Positions 8,484-16,904 of a stretch of 64,000 nucleotides of DNA are shown here, piece after piece. Origin of the DNA: Candidatus Babelota bacterium (GTDB taxonomy: Bacteria; Babelota; Babeliae; Babelales; JAHIUU01). The notes beneath the pieces were generated by a model. The model was not told the origin of the DNA. It made no database searches and was given only the letters and a program-made list of their open reading frames with translations. Where the stretch lies: assembly GCA_018817025.1 (NCBI GenBank), contig JAHIUU010000007.1:1-64000 (forward strand). Reading direction: 5' to 3'. Position numbers and translations under genes: made by a program. Each line of letters opens with the position of its first letter. Positions within the stretch are counted from its first letter, which is position 1.

Positions 8484-10400
8484 ATGAACAAGATCAATGT
8501 GGGAAAAGTTGTCAAAAAAGCAAAAAAAAACAACTTTGTAGGTCAAAGTCTGGGGCCAATATCTGATCTGGAGAAACATTTGCCAAGCGATTGGTGGAAG
8601 AAAATATTCAATTCTCTTTATTTGAAGACAGATGGAGATGTTGTAGAAAATAGTATGAACACCGTTAAAGAGGTGGATATTCTTCTTGAAAAGACTAACG
8701 TTAAGCCGTCTGATGTAATTCTAGATCTTTGTTGTGGGCAAGGGAGACATTCATTAGAACTCGCCAAAAGAGGTTTTTGCAATGTTTACGGGATTGATCG
8801 CTCTCGTTATTTAATTAGAATGGCTAGAAAAAGGGCAAAAGCGTTTGCTGATAATATTGTGATGCCAAAGTTCAGCGAGGGTGATGCAAGAAGAATTAAT
8901 CTAGAAGAGTGCTCTCAAGATTTGGTTATGCTAATGGGAAATTCGTTTGGGTATTTTGAAAAAAAGGAAGATGATAAAGCTCTTATCGGCCAGATAAAAA
9001 GGGTTTTGAAGTCCGAAGGAAAGCTTTTTTTGGATATTGTTGATGGCGAATGGATGAGAAGCAACTTTGAGCCAAGATCGTGGGAATGGATAGATCAAGA
9101 TCATCTCGTTTGTAGAGAAAGAAGCCTTGCTAAGAAAGATTCTAGAATTATTACCAGAGAAGTAATCGTAAATTCTTCGAGAGGAATAATAGCAGATCAA
9201 TTTTATGCGGAACGTTTGTATACCTATGCAGAAATTTTTTCATTGTTAGAAAGTGTTGGTTTTGAACAGATTTCAAATCAAGGTAATTTTCTCTCAGATT
9301 CAACTCGTAAGCAAGATCTCGGGATGATGGAAAACCGGTTGATTATTACAGCTTTTGCTCCAAAGAAAGCGAGTGTAGAAAAGGTTGTTGATGTTTTCAA
9401 GGTTGCGGTTGTTTTGGGTGACGAGAGTCTTCCTGATGAGGTTAAAAGGGATGGGAAATTTAATGACGAAGATCTGAATACTATATCCACATTTAAGGAT
9501 GCCCTAAAGAATATCGAAAAATTTGACTTTACTTGTGTCAGTAACCATAAGACTTTATTGAAGTCTTTAATGAATGACCCACCTTCTTTTGTTTTTAATT
9601 TGTGTGATGAAGGGTACTACAATGATGCTTTTAAAGAACTCCACATACCGGCATATTTAGATATGCTTGGAATTCCTTATACAGGGGCTGGTCCTGCGTG
9701 TTTGGCAATGTGCTATAACAAGTCACTTGTACGTGCACTTGCTTTTCAACTAGAAATTCCTGTTCCATTGGAAACGTATGTTGATTCAAGTGATCAGGTT
9801 GCGCATTTGCCATCCATTTTTCCTGCTCTAATTAAGCCAAATTTTGGTGATAGTTCTCTTGGTATTACTAAGGATGCTGTTGTTAACAATGCTGAGTCGT
9901 TAATTTCTTATTTGGAGGAAATGAGAAAAATTATTCCTGGTAGGCCTATGCTGATCCAAGAATATTTGAGTGGAGCTGAGTATAGTGTTGCTATTATTGG
10001 TAATCCTGGAAATTATACAGTTTTTCCTATTTTAGAAGTTGATTATTCTGGGTTGCCTTCCAATTTGGCTCCGATTCTATCCTATGAATCAAAGTGGTTG
10101 CCAGATTCTCCGTATTGGTCTGATATTAGCTATAAAAAAGCAAACATAAGCGAAAGCATCAGTCGACAGTTAATTGATCATTCGATTTTGCTTTTTGAGC
10201 GATTGGAATGTAGAGATTATGCCCGGTTTGATTTTAGAGAAAATAGTAAAAAAAAGATTTGCTTAATGGAGGTTAATCCAAATCCAGGGTGGTGTTGGGA
10301 TGGAAAAATGAACATCATGGCAGGATTTTATGGCTTGGATTATTCAGAGTTTTTAAAGCTTGTCTTAGAGGCTGCGAAAAAAAGAATTGGGATTCGATAG
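8484..10400 (+). CDS. SAM methyltransferase fused to a D-Ala-D-Ala-ligase-like ATP-grasp domain
   Basis: A 638-aa two-domain protein. Residues about 30-300 form a class I methyltransferase with SAM motif I VILDLCCGQGRHS (78-90) and the NSFGYF region seen in small-molecule methylases. Residues about 310-638 form an ATP-grasp ligase of the D-alanine-D-alanine ligase type, with a preATP-grasp domain (FNLCDEGYY), a central ATP-grasp region (PALIKPNFGDSSLGI) and the metal/ATP motif MEVNPNPGW near the C-terminus. Both halves keep key motifs, so both are probably active. The product could be a methylated dipeptide or a modified cell-wall or secondary-metabolite precursor; that is inference. A strong terminator follows. 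Confidence 0.85.
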   Translation: MNKINVGKVVKKAKKNNFVGQSLGPISDLEKHLPSDWWKKIFNSLYLKTDGDVVENSMNTVKEVDILLEKTNVKPSDVILDLCCGQGRHSLELAKRGFCNVYGIDRSRYLIRMARKRAKAFADNIVMPKFSEGDARRINLEECSQDLVMLMGNSFGYFEKKEDDKALIGQIKRVLKSEGKLFLDIVDGEWMRSNFEPRSWEWIDQDHLVCRERSLAKKDSRIITREVIVNSSRGIIADQFYAERLYTYAEIFSLLESVGFEQISNQGNFLSDSTRKQDLGMMENRLIITAFAPKKASVEKVVDVFKVAVVLGDESLPDEVKRDGKFNDEDLNTISTFKDALKNIEKFDFTCVSNHKTLLKSLMNDPPSFVFNLCDEGYYNDAFKELHIPAYLDMLGIPYTGAGPACLAMCYNKSLVRALAFQLEIPVPLETYVDSSDQVAHLPSIFPALIKPNFGDSSLGITKDAVVNNAESLISYLEEMRKIIPGRPMLIQEYLSGAEYSVAIIGNPGNYTVFPILEVDYSGLPSNLAPILSYESKWLPDSPYWSDISYKKANISESISRQLIDHSILLFERLECRDYARFDFRENSKKKICLMEVNPNPGWCWDGKMNIMAGFYGLDYSEFLKLVLEAAKKRIGIR

Positions 10401-10433
10401 TTTGTAAATATAACTTTGTGTATAAACCTTCCG

Positions 10434-10487
10434 AAAAAAGGGTGGCATATAGCGGGAAGTCTTCCCCTGTAGGACCACCCTTTTTTT
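10434..10487 (+). terminator. Rho-independent terminator
   Basis: An AAAAAAGGGTGG arm pairs with CCACCCTTTTTTT, with an inner CGGGAAG/CTTCCC pairing, 34 bases after the stop of the methyltransferase-ligase fusion. The A-rich left arm would let it work in both directions. Confidence 0.85.
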
Positions 10488-10727
10488 GGATTATGGTTTG
10501 GGCTGAGCAGGAGGGAGTTTTGATAGGCTGTTTCTTGGAAGCGCGCACCTGTTCAGTCCAAAAAAATATTTTTCTTGTGAATCTTGATGCGGTCGTTTTT
10601 TTGGAGGGAATTGTTTGAGTTTGTCTTCCAGGCGCGACATTAAGCGGGGGTATTTTTTTTGGTAAAATCGATTAAAATATTCGGGGATATATTTTTTTAG
10701 ATTTTTTGTAAGGGATTAGGTATAGGA
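10488..10727. other. Intergenic, no gene seen
   Basis: About 240 bases between the terminator and the FlaR-like kinase. A short open frame crosses the terminator and is rejected. The run just before 10728 is T-rich and probably carries the downstream promoter, which I could not pin down. Confidence 0.4.
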
Positions 10728-11303
10728 ATGAGAAGAATTATCATCGTTGGGCCAAACGGTGCAGGAAAAACGACCCTTGCTCAACTTTTGTCAAAAAAGC
10801 TTTTGCTTCCTCACGTTGAACTGGACCAACTTTGGTGGATGCCTGGTTGGGAAAAAAGACCAGCGGTGGAGTTTGCTGAAGTTGTTAAGCGGGAGTTTTC
10901 CAGTGGCGAGTGGGTCATGTGTGGTAACTATGCATTCATTCGAGATTTGCTTTGGTCAAATGCTGACACAATTATCTGGCTTGATTACCCGTTTTTGCTT
11001 TCATTTTGTCGCTGTCTTAGGCGAACCATCCAAAGGATTATCAGAAAAAGAGAGTGTTGCAATGGAAATTATGAAACATTTCGTAAAGTGTTTTTATCTC
11101 GTGAGTCTGTTCTGATTTGGATGATTAAAAACTATTTTATTCGGAAGAGAACTTACCCCTCATTGATGAGCAAAGAAAGTTATCCGCACCTCAAATTTAT
11201 TAGACTTCGATCACCAAGACAGACGAGATTGTGGCTTGATGAGTTATCCCTCAAGACTGATACAAATAGAAGATGTTCGGGCTGTGTTACGACCCTAATT
11301 TGA
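10728..11303 (+). CDS. P-loop nucleotide kinase-like protein (FlaR / DNA topology modulation protein family)
   Basis: Small cytoplasmic P-loop NTPase, 191 aa. Walker A GPNGAGKT is at residues 8-15. It is followed by HVELDQLWWMPGW and the WVMCGNY segment typical of the FlaR/adenylate-kinase-like group. An Arg-rich lid region (CRRTIQRIIRKRECC) follows the Walker B-like strand IIWLDYP. The biochemical substrate of this family is poorly known; the name topology modulation protein is historical. The C-terminal 15 residues (from about TDTNRRCSG) look unrelated to the family and may come from a junction with neighbouring DNA. Confidence 0.8.
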   Translation: MRRIIIVGPNGAGKTTLAQLLSKKLLLPHVELDQLWWMPGWEKRPAVEFAEVVKREFSSGEWVMCGNYAFIRDLLWSNADTIIWLDYPFLLSFCRCLRRTIQRIIRKRECCNGNYETFRKVFLSRESVLIWMIKNYFIRKRTYPSLMSKESYPHLKFIRLRSPRQTRLWLDELSLKTDTNRRCSGCVTTLI

Positions 11304-11418
11304 AAAACATGGCTTTCCGTTACCACTCTGAGCCTTCCGGCCATAGTTTGTAGAGCGACGGCTGGACGTACTTGGCTTTCTTAAGACGAGAATTGTTGGT
11401 ATAAAAAGCCTCTCCGGC

Positions 11419-11862
11419 ATGGGGACTAAACGGGCGCAAGATCCTTCTGTTTTATTGAGTTTTATAAATTTTTTAAGCAGATCAAATCATTTGCCATCTT
11501 GGTTGTTTGCTGGGTTGCGTTTTTACAAGACACATTCGCTTCCCAGTGCAGAAATAATAAAGCAGGATAAAAAACTGCCGGTTGTTGTTTTTCTGCCCGG
11601 TGACCCCGTTATGCCTCGGCAGTATTCATGGCTTTTGGAAGAGCTGGCTAGTCATGGTTTTGTGGTTGCGACAATTAACCAAACGGATTTGACAACAGAA
11701 ACGCATTTTCCTGATGAGCGAGTTGTGAAGTGGGTTGGTCCAAAAATGAAAAAAGAGAGAAGAAAGTTTACGGGCCAAAAGTTGGTGGACAGTCATATAG
11801 AATGGCTGTGGGAGAAAGTTGAGCATAACTGGGAAATGGTGTGCCTCGCCGGACGATCTTAG
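11419..11862 (+). pseudogene. Truncated alpha/beta hydrolase (PAF-acetylhydrolase-like), N-terminal half only
   Basis: 147-residue fragment. KLPVVVFLPGD, then EELASHGFVVATINQTD and FPDERVV align with the N-terminal half of the hydrolase domain of the 866-aa protein at 23.7-26.3 kb (FPVIIFSHGA, EELASHGYVVVGINHTY, FPDGRII). The nucleophile elbow GHSFGG and everything after it are missing. Sequence identity with the hydrolase stops at about residue 137, exactly where the recombinase-end scar begins, and the frame then ends in CLAGRS-stop. It therefore looks like a gene cut by insertion or recombination at the scar. It is probably inactive. Confidence 0.75.
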
Positions 11863-11929
11863 AACTTTTATCCCCTGCGGATTTCCCTTTGAAGTTGTGC
11901 GAGCAGTACTGATTTATGGGGAAATTTGA
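11837..11929 (+). repeat. Scar A: recombinase 3'-end remnant
   Basis: Read from TGG at 11837 it encodes WCASPDDLRTFIPCG, then FPFEVVRAVL and a stop at 11927-11929. It matches scars B and C closely and D and E more loosely. Its first 21 bases resemble the start of the tRNA-Arg(CCT) 3' end where the intact recombinase ends at 39.06 kb (TGGTGTGCCTxGCxGGAC). It truncates the hydrolase fragment on its left and lies eight bases from the 3' end of the convergent MutY-like gene on its right. Confidence 0.75.
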
Positions 11930-11937
11930 TGATAAAA

Positions 11938-12762
11938 TCAGTCGAAAGAGAAACTTTGTGACAAAATCTTTTCTTCGACAAGTTTGTTTATGATTTTTTC
12001 AATTTGGCTTGCTTTTATTTCTGTTCTTACCAGTTTGATTCTTTTTAATACTTGTTCTTTTGTAAGCGTTGTATCGCTCAGCAATAGCTTTATGATTTTT
12101 CCTCGAATTTGGCGGGTAGATCCTTCAAATTTTGATTGCTTTGTATAAGATTTGCTTTTGTTAATTGGATTAATGCCCTGAGACTTTAGATGGACTCCAT
12201 AGTCTGTAATGGCGTAGTACCAAATACGGGGATTTTTTTTATCAAGTGTCTGTTGTGCGAGGTATAAAAGTTTTTTGTCGGGGATGTTATCTTTATTTTG
12301 CAAAAAAAGATGTATTAAAACAGCTCGAATATTGGTTTCGACGAATACTGTCGGCTTATTGAATGCAAACGCGGCGATTGATCCAGCAGTGGCGGTTCCG
12401 ATACCAGGAAGCTTTCGCAAAAGGTTTACATCTTTTGGAATTTCTCCATCGTATGTTGAAATAATTTCTTTAGCGCTTTGGTGTAAGAATTTTGCCCTTC
12501 TATTGTATCCTAGACCTTGCCAGGCACGTAAAACGTCGAATAGCTCAGCCCTTGCAAGGGCATGAAAACTAGGGAATACATGTAAAAACGTATCGTATTT
12601 TTTTGCGACCCGAGACGTTTGTGTTTGTTGAAGCATGACTTCGGAGATAAAAATAGGGTATTGATCTGTTGTATTTCGCCAGGGGAAATCGCGCCCAAAC
12701 TTTTTGTAATGATCATATATGATTTTTTGAAAATCTCTAACTTGTTTTTCTGTGAGTTGCAT
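11938..12762 (-). CDS. MutY-like adenine DNA glycosylase (HhH-GPD) without an iron-sulfur cluster
   Basis: Base-excision repair glycosylase of the HhH-GPD superfamily. PWRNTTDQYPIFISEVMLQQTQ contains the MutY-type SEVMLQQTQ with the catalytic Glu. LRKLPGIGTATAGSI is the helix-hairpin-helix. The position of the usual catalytic Asp reads VETNIRAV, with Glu in place of Asp, and the C-terminal Cys-rich Fe-S loop is absent. The 8-oxoG-recognition domain of full MutY is also missing. The ATG at 12762 is preferred to the upstream one at 12840, which would overlap the divergent uvsE start at 12814. Similar short MutY-like proteins are common in candidate phyla. The substrate is inferred. Confidence 0.82.
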   Translation of the reverse strand: MQLTEKQVRDFQKIIYDHYKKFGRDFPWRNTTDQYPIFISEVMLQQTQTSRVAKKYDTFLHVFPSFHALARAELFDVLRAWQGLGYNRRAKFLHQSAKEIISTYDGEIPKDVNLLRKLPGIGTATAGSIAAFAFNKPTVFVETNIRAVLIHLFLQNKDNIPDKKLLYLAQQTLDKKNPRIWYYAITDYGVHLKSQGINPINKSKSYTKQSKFEGSTRQIRGKIIKLLLSDTTLTKEQVLKRIKLVRTEIKASQIEKIINKLVEEKILSQSFSFD

Positions 12763-12813
12763 TTGGGGAATATAACCCGATAGAATGGTATTTGCAAGTA
12801 TAAAGAGGTTTTT

Positions 12814-13722
12814 ATGAAAATAGGGTATCCGTGTATCCATACAGAAATTGGCTGCAAAGCAAGCTCCGGCTTTCGGCTTGCATCCTATTCAAAAGATCGT
12901 CTTATAGAAACTGTGCAACGAAATCTCGATTGTTTAGAAAAAATATTGTTGTTTAATCTAAAGCATAAGATTTTCTTTTTTCGTATCTCGTCAGATTTGG
13001 TCCCTTTTGCCTCTCATCCCATTTGTACATATGATTGGCAAGCCCACTTTTCTAAGCAATTAAAAAACATAGGTAATTTTATAAAAAAGCATGATATGAG
13101 AATATCAATGCACCCAGATCAATTTGTGCTTATTAATGCCAAAGACAAGCGTATTGTGAAAAATAGCATTCGAGAACTTGCCTATCATTGTCAGGTGCTT
13201 GATCTCATGATGTTAGACGAGACCGCAAAGATTCAGATTCATGTTGGTGGGCTTTATGGCGACAAAGTTGCTTCTGTTGATCGTTTTATTCGTGTGTACA
13301 AGGCGCTTCCTCTCGATATGAAAAAGCGCTTAGCCATTGAAAATGACGATTATAAGTACAGTGTCCAGGACTGTATAGACATACACAAAAAAATAAATGT
13401 TCCAGTTATCTTTGATTCCCTACATCACGATTGTTTGAATAATGGCGAAAGCTACAGAGAAGCGTTAAAGATATGTAGCAAGACCTGGACAAAAAAAGAT
13501 GGCATTCCAATAATTGATTATAGTACACAGGATAAAACAAAGCGTAAGGGGGCGCATACACTATCAATCGATATAAGGCACTTCAAAGCTTTTATAAAGG
13601 AAATCAAAGGCATTGATTGTGATATCATGCTTGAGATTAAAGACAAACAAAAAAGTGCATCTCGGGCGTTGGAAGTGTTGCGTGTTAAGGATAAAATACG
13701 TAGATTGTTAGTAGAAAGATGA
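12814..13722 (+). CDS. uvsE: UV damage endonuclease UvsE (UVDE)
   Basis: Mn2+-dependent nuclease that nicks DNA 5' to UV photoproducts. The 302-aa TIM-barrel protein has the family landmarks: MKIGYPC at the N-terminus, FFRISSDLVPFASHP, SMHPDQFVLINA, IHVGG, LAIENDDYKYS and VIFDSLHHDC, which supply metal-binding His/Glu/Asp residues. Its length fits UVDE. The start codon is preceded by AAGAGG. It is divergent from the MutY-like gene, with starts about 50 bases apart, forming a small DNA-repair pair. Its 3' end overlaps the convergent channel gene by 38 bases. Confidence 0.93.
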   Translation: MKIGYPCIHTEIGCKASSGFRLASYSKDRLIETVQRNLDCLEKILLFNLKHKIFFFRISSDLVPFASHPICTYDWQAHFSKQLKNIGNFIKKHDMRISMHPDQFVLINAKDKRIVKNSIRELAYHCQVLDLMMLDETAKIQIHVGGLYGDKVASVDRFIRVYKALPLDMKKRLAIENDDYKYSVQDCIDIHKKINVPVIFDSLHHDCLNNGESYREALKICSKTWTKKDGIPIIDYSTQDKTKRKGAHTLSIDIRHFKAFIKEIKGIDCDIMLEIKDKQKSASRALEVLRVKDKIRRLLVER

Positions 13723-14800
13723 TGAAAAGTGTAATCGGCCAAAACAACAATTTGGGAAGAAGATTTTCTTTGTAACGTAAAAAAGAGATTTTTCGTTTTG
13801 ATTTAAACCGATAAAATACGCTTAATGATGAGAGAACTACAAGTAAATAAGAGGCTAAATAAAAATATTCTAGATAAAAAATACCGGAAATGGGAAGCTT
13901 GTCTCTCAGGGATACATGGGAGAAGATTATACTGAGTATTAAGGCACTGTTGGCTGAAAATAATGTGACCATGTTGAGTCGATCTGCGACAAGTAGCAGT
14001 ATAAAAATCAAGAACAGAATTATTATCAGAGGTAAAATAATTGACAAGAGGGGTTGAACGATTCTTCTTTTAATAATGACATTGTAGCTGAAGAGAGGTT
14101 TGTTTTTTATCGTTTCTTCGTGTAGTCCATAAGTTACTTCAGAAAACTGTTTCCCGTAAGAAAAAAAGCTTTTTTGGAGATTCCAGCCTTTTAGTGATAT
14201 CCGGTTTGAAAGGCCTGGAAGAGAGCTTGGTGTTATAATTGAATATGCTCCAAAGTCTGGTGTTAAAACGGAGTTTCCCGTCCGATCTTTTGTTGTGAGC
14301 TGCAGGCTGATTTGTTGGTAATCAAAAGGATACTTACCATATTGCGTGACAACAGGGAGTACGCATTTAAAATTCATCTCTGCAATTTTTTTACCGTTTT
14401 GAATATAGATTTTTTTTACTTCAATATCAGAACTAACTGATTTTTCAATGGAAAATTTTGGAATCTCTTCATCTTTCGTTTCAGGTGGATATTTTTGCCA
14501 CAAGTAACCAGAGAAATGTACACTGTCGATGTCTAAGAATTCTATGTGATTTACTATGACTCCCGTGGGAATATAAACTGGTTGAGCGATATTGATTAGG
14601 CCTTTTTTAGACTTAAAGAACATTTGCATATCATGTTGACTTGTTATAACAGATTTATTTGGGTCGACTTGTAAGCCTTCATCAAAGCCGATACTACATA
14701 TCATCGATATCCCTGTTATTAGCAATAATGAACCCAGAGCTGAACAAAGCATCAGGGCATTTTTGCTTGAAGCATACCGGTATGCAAAACCCATAATCAT
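13685..14800 (-). CDS. Pentameric ligand-gated ion channel (pro-loop receptor) homologue
   Basis: 371-aa membrane protein. After a signal or anchor segment (about 14-38) comes a beta-rich extracellular region containing YPFDYQ (157-162), the FPFDxQ motif at the heart of the Cys/pro-loop of pentameric ligand-gated channels. Then come three closely spaced hydrophobic helices from about residue 245, with the M2-M3 linker carrying DKLPISG followed by YFYLASYL, as in GLIC/ELIC-type channels, and a fourth helix at the very C-terminus. No Cys-loop disulfide pair is seen, as usual in prokaryotes. Its start lies 33 bases downstream of a Cache sensor gene. Ligand and ion selectivity are unknown. The assignment rests on motif and topology, not on alignment. 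Confidence 0.7.
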   Translation of the reverse strand: MIMGFAYRYASSKNALMLCSALGSLLLITGISMICSIGFDEGLQVDPNKSVITSQHDMQMFFKSKKGLINIAQPVYIPTGVIVNHIEFLDIDSVHFSGYLWQKYPPETKDEEIPKFSIEKSVSSDIEVKKIYIQNGKKIAEMNFKCVLPVVTQYGKYPFDYQQISLQLTTKDRTGNSVLTPDFGAYSIITPSSLPGLSNRISLKGWNLQKSFFSYGKQFSEVTYGLHEETIKNKPLFSYNVIIKRRIVQPLLSIILPLIIILFLIFILLLVADRLNMVTLFSANSALILSIIFSHVSLRDKLPISGIFYLEYFYLASYLLVVLSSLSVFYRFKSKRKISFLRYKENLLPKLLFWPITLFIIFLLTIYVFYP

Positions 14801-14833
14801 AAAAAGCAGAAAAAATAAGATTGTAATAACTAC

Positions 14834-15800
14834 TCAAATTTTGTTTTGTTTAATTTTTTTGATGTGTTTTACAAAAACTTCTTCTTTATAGTAAATTGCA
14901 GCAAAATGCCACTCAGTAGGTGCTATTTGATATAAAAATGCCCAGCTATCTTTTTTGACTTCGTTACTAATGTAATCTGTATAATCAATAATGCCATCTT
15001 TACCAGTAAGCATGCGTTTTCCAAGAAGGACAAGGGATGGATTCTTAGCCTTCTTTTCTAGATCAGCAATTGTTTTTTTGTTCAGAAACATATTCATTCA
15101 TATAGTGAGATATAATTGTTCCTTTTTTAGATAGTAAGAAGCCATAACCCGTTTTTCCTAAATTGAGGTATGAGATTCGGTTTGTGATGGCGTTCAAATT
15201 GAAATTGACAAAAACTATGCCAAGAGGTTTTCCCTTAGGACCATTTCCTTTGTGAACCGCTATTGCATATTCCCCGATTACAGCTCTTTTCTTAGCAACA
15301 TAGTATGGGTCAGACCAAGCTTCTCCTTTGGATAGCGGAGTTGTATACCAATTGACATCAGGTTTGAATTTGCTTTTTGAAGGTTGAGTATAATCGTATG
15401 TTATTGGGGTGGAAAGAACTTTGTTATTTTCTATTTGATAGTATGGAGCGAATAATTTTGTTTTTTCGTCAATTATGGATGGCTCAAAGGCAGCACCTAC
15501 TCCAACCAAGTTTGGGTTTTGTTTTAAACTTTCTTGTAATAACTTTTCGATATCTCCCTTACTCATTTTTTCTGCACCCAACTTCTTTGCCAGGGAAACA
15601 GCAGTTTCTTTTATAGCTTTTAGAGTTTTTTCAATAGAAAGCAATTCTTCGGAGAGACTTTTTTTTATTTCTTCTTGGACCTTGTTTTCAATTTTGGCCT
15701 TGAATGATACATTTTTGTATGAGAAATATAATCCCAGGGCAAGCATGATAGCAGAAAACCCCCAAAAGATATGTTCCAGAGTTTTTTTCTTCAATCTCAT
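14834..15800 (-). pseudogene. Membrane-anchored Cache-domain sensor protein, frameshifted
   Basis: Two overlapping minus-strand frames together make one dCache_1-like sensor. The first (15800 to 15063) has an N-terminal transmembrane helix, a coiled stretch, and the Cache motifs VGVGAAFEP, APYYQ, WYTTPL, WSDPYY and GYGFLLSKKGTIISH. The second (from about 15080 to 14834) continues with TIADLEKK, LTGKDG, WAFLYQIAPTEWHFA. They join at a run of seven A residues on the minus strand near 15072-15078: removing one A restores a continuous frame. No signalling output domain follows, so the adjacent channel gene is the natural partner. It could be a true pseudogene, a sequencing indel, or a gene rescued by slippage. 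Confidence 0.75.
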
Positions 15801-16028
15801 ATCAAGCCTTTCCTAGTACATAGTTTCTAATATTTCTGTTTGAGAAATGTTTTTGTGCTCTTCTAGTTAATTAGCATAGATGTTGCGTGAATAACAAGAT
15901 ATTGCTGACAAGCGTATGCTAGCACTACAGAAGCTTTTTAAAGATGGTAGAGGCATCAAATCAAGATTTTGGGGGATATGTTTTTTGAAAATAGTAGCAA
16001 TAGTAAATCATAATGGTTGATACAGAGA
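15801..16028. other. Intergenic upstream of the Cache sensor
   Basis: No supported gene. This presumably contains the promoter of the minus-strand Cache-channel operon on its left side. It leads directly into scar B. Confidence 0.4.
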
Positions 16029-16147
16029 ATGTTTTGTTAACATGCCCCATGTCTATGGAGTGGTGTACCAAACTGGACGATCTTAGAACTTTTATTCCCC
16101 TAGGATTTCCTTTCGAAGATGTACGTACGATGCTTAGTTATGTGTGA
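16029..16147 (+). repeat. Scar B: left direct repeat flanking the toxin-antitoxin module
   Basis: Nearly identical to scar C over its whole length, starting at ATGTTTTGTTAACATG. From TGG at 16061 it encodes WCTKLDDLRTFIPLG, then FPFEDVRTMLSYV and stop. The part before TGG corresponds in position to the recombinase C-terminus but is not cleanly in frame, so it is decayed. It ends six bases before the hepT stop codon. Confidence 0.8.
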
Positions 16148-16153
16148 TTGTTA

Positions 16154-16609
16154 TTATTTAATTAGATTTGCTAATGAGTTTAGATAACACACGGTTTCTT
16201 GTCGCTTTATCTTATCAAAAACGTTTCTCAATCCAGTGATAGCTTCAAGAATATATTTTTTTTCGGAAGATTGTTTTAAAAGATTTAATACGCTTTTTTC
16301 AAGTTCAGGAATTTCTGTGATAGCAGTGTCAAAAATTATTTCTGGATTTATTCCAAAGTACCTGTGAACAACTATATTTCGAAAATCAACGACATCTTGC
16401 CATTCAATTCCTAATTGATGCCATGAACCAGGAGTGTTTTTAAGCTTCTTTGCAGATTCTCCTATTTCTTGCATTTCTCTTGTGACGAGAGCAAATGTTT
16501 TTTCGTCTGTTACAAAATCTACATATGGTAAGTCTTTAATATTTCTTCTAATTTTATCAATGGATATTAGAATATTTATAAATAATAATTCTGGCCGAGC
16601 TTTAGGCAT
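16154..16609 (-). CDS. hepT: HepT-like HEPN-domain ribonuclease toxin
   Basis: Toxin of the MntA-HepT type VII family (HEPN, formerly DUF86). The 151-aa helical protein contains RNIVVHRY, matching the catalytic Rx4HxY motif of HEPN RNases. It starts with ATG at 16609, overlapping the stop of the nucleotidyltransferase gene in ATGCCTAA, which is better than the in-frame ATG at 16627. The tight overlap with mntA is typical. Known HepT toxins are silenced by AMPylation of the tyrosine in this motif, and the tyrosine is present here. Confidence 0.9.
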   Translation of the reverse strand: MPKARPELLFINILISIDKIRRNIKDLPYVDFVTDEKTFALVTREMQEIGESAKKLKNTPGSWHQLGIEWQDVVDFRNIVVHRYFGINPEIIFDTAITEIPELEKSVLNLLKQSSEKKYILEAITGLRNVFDKIKRQETVCYLNSLANLIK

Positions 16610-16904
16610 ATACCCATTCCTTTTCAATGAGGTTTATTATGAAAGGATTTACAGAGTCCTTGTAAATTACATCAATTTTTTTATCAAATAGCTTTTCCAG
16701 GAATCGAAGGATATTTATATAGTTTCTGAAAGTTTTCTTTTCGCACTCAATGAGTATATCAATGTCACTTTTTTCTGTTGCCTCATTTCTTGCATATGAA
16801 CCAAATAAAATTATATTGTCTACGCTGAAATTCTTTTTAAGAAAGTCTTTATTATTTTTTAAGGTTTCAACAATTTGTTCTTTAGTTAGTTTTTCTTTTT
16901 CCAT
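16602..16904 (-). CDS. mntA: MntA-like minimal nucleotidyltransferase antitoxin
   Basis: 100-aa minimal nucleotidyltransferase. The signature GSYARNEATEKSDIDILIE carries GSx10DxD, the pol-beta-type catalytic motif. In characterised MntA-HepT pairs this enzyme AMPylates the toxin and neutralises it. It overlaps both neighbours: 23 bases with the AbrB-like gene upstream and eight with hepT downstream, so the three are translated as one operon. Length and order fit the family. Confidence 0.9.
   Translation of the reverse strand: MEKEKLTKEQIVETLKNNKDFLKKNFSVDNIILFGSYARNEATEKSDIDILIECEKKTFRNYINILRFLEKLFDKKIDVIYKDSVNPFIINLIEKEWVYA

Noticed and set aside
10289-10618. Open frame across the end of the methyltransferase-ligase gene
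   Set aside because: It runs through a strong terminator and has no protein-like features.
15065-15085. A AAA AAC slippery heptamer suggesting programmed -1 frameshift in the Cache gene
   Set aside because: The downstream frame is +1 relative to the first, so a -1 shift would not join them.
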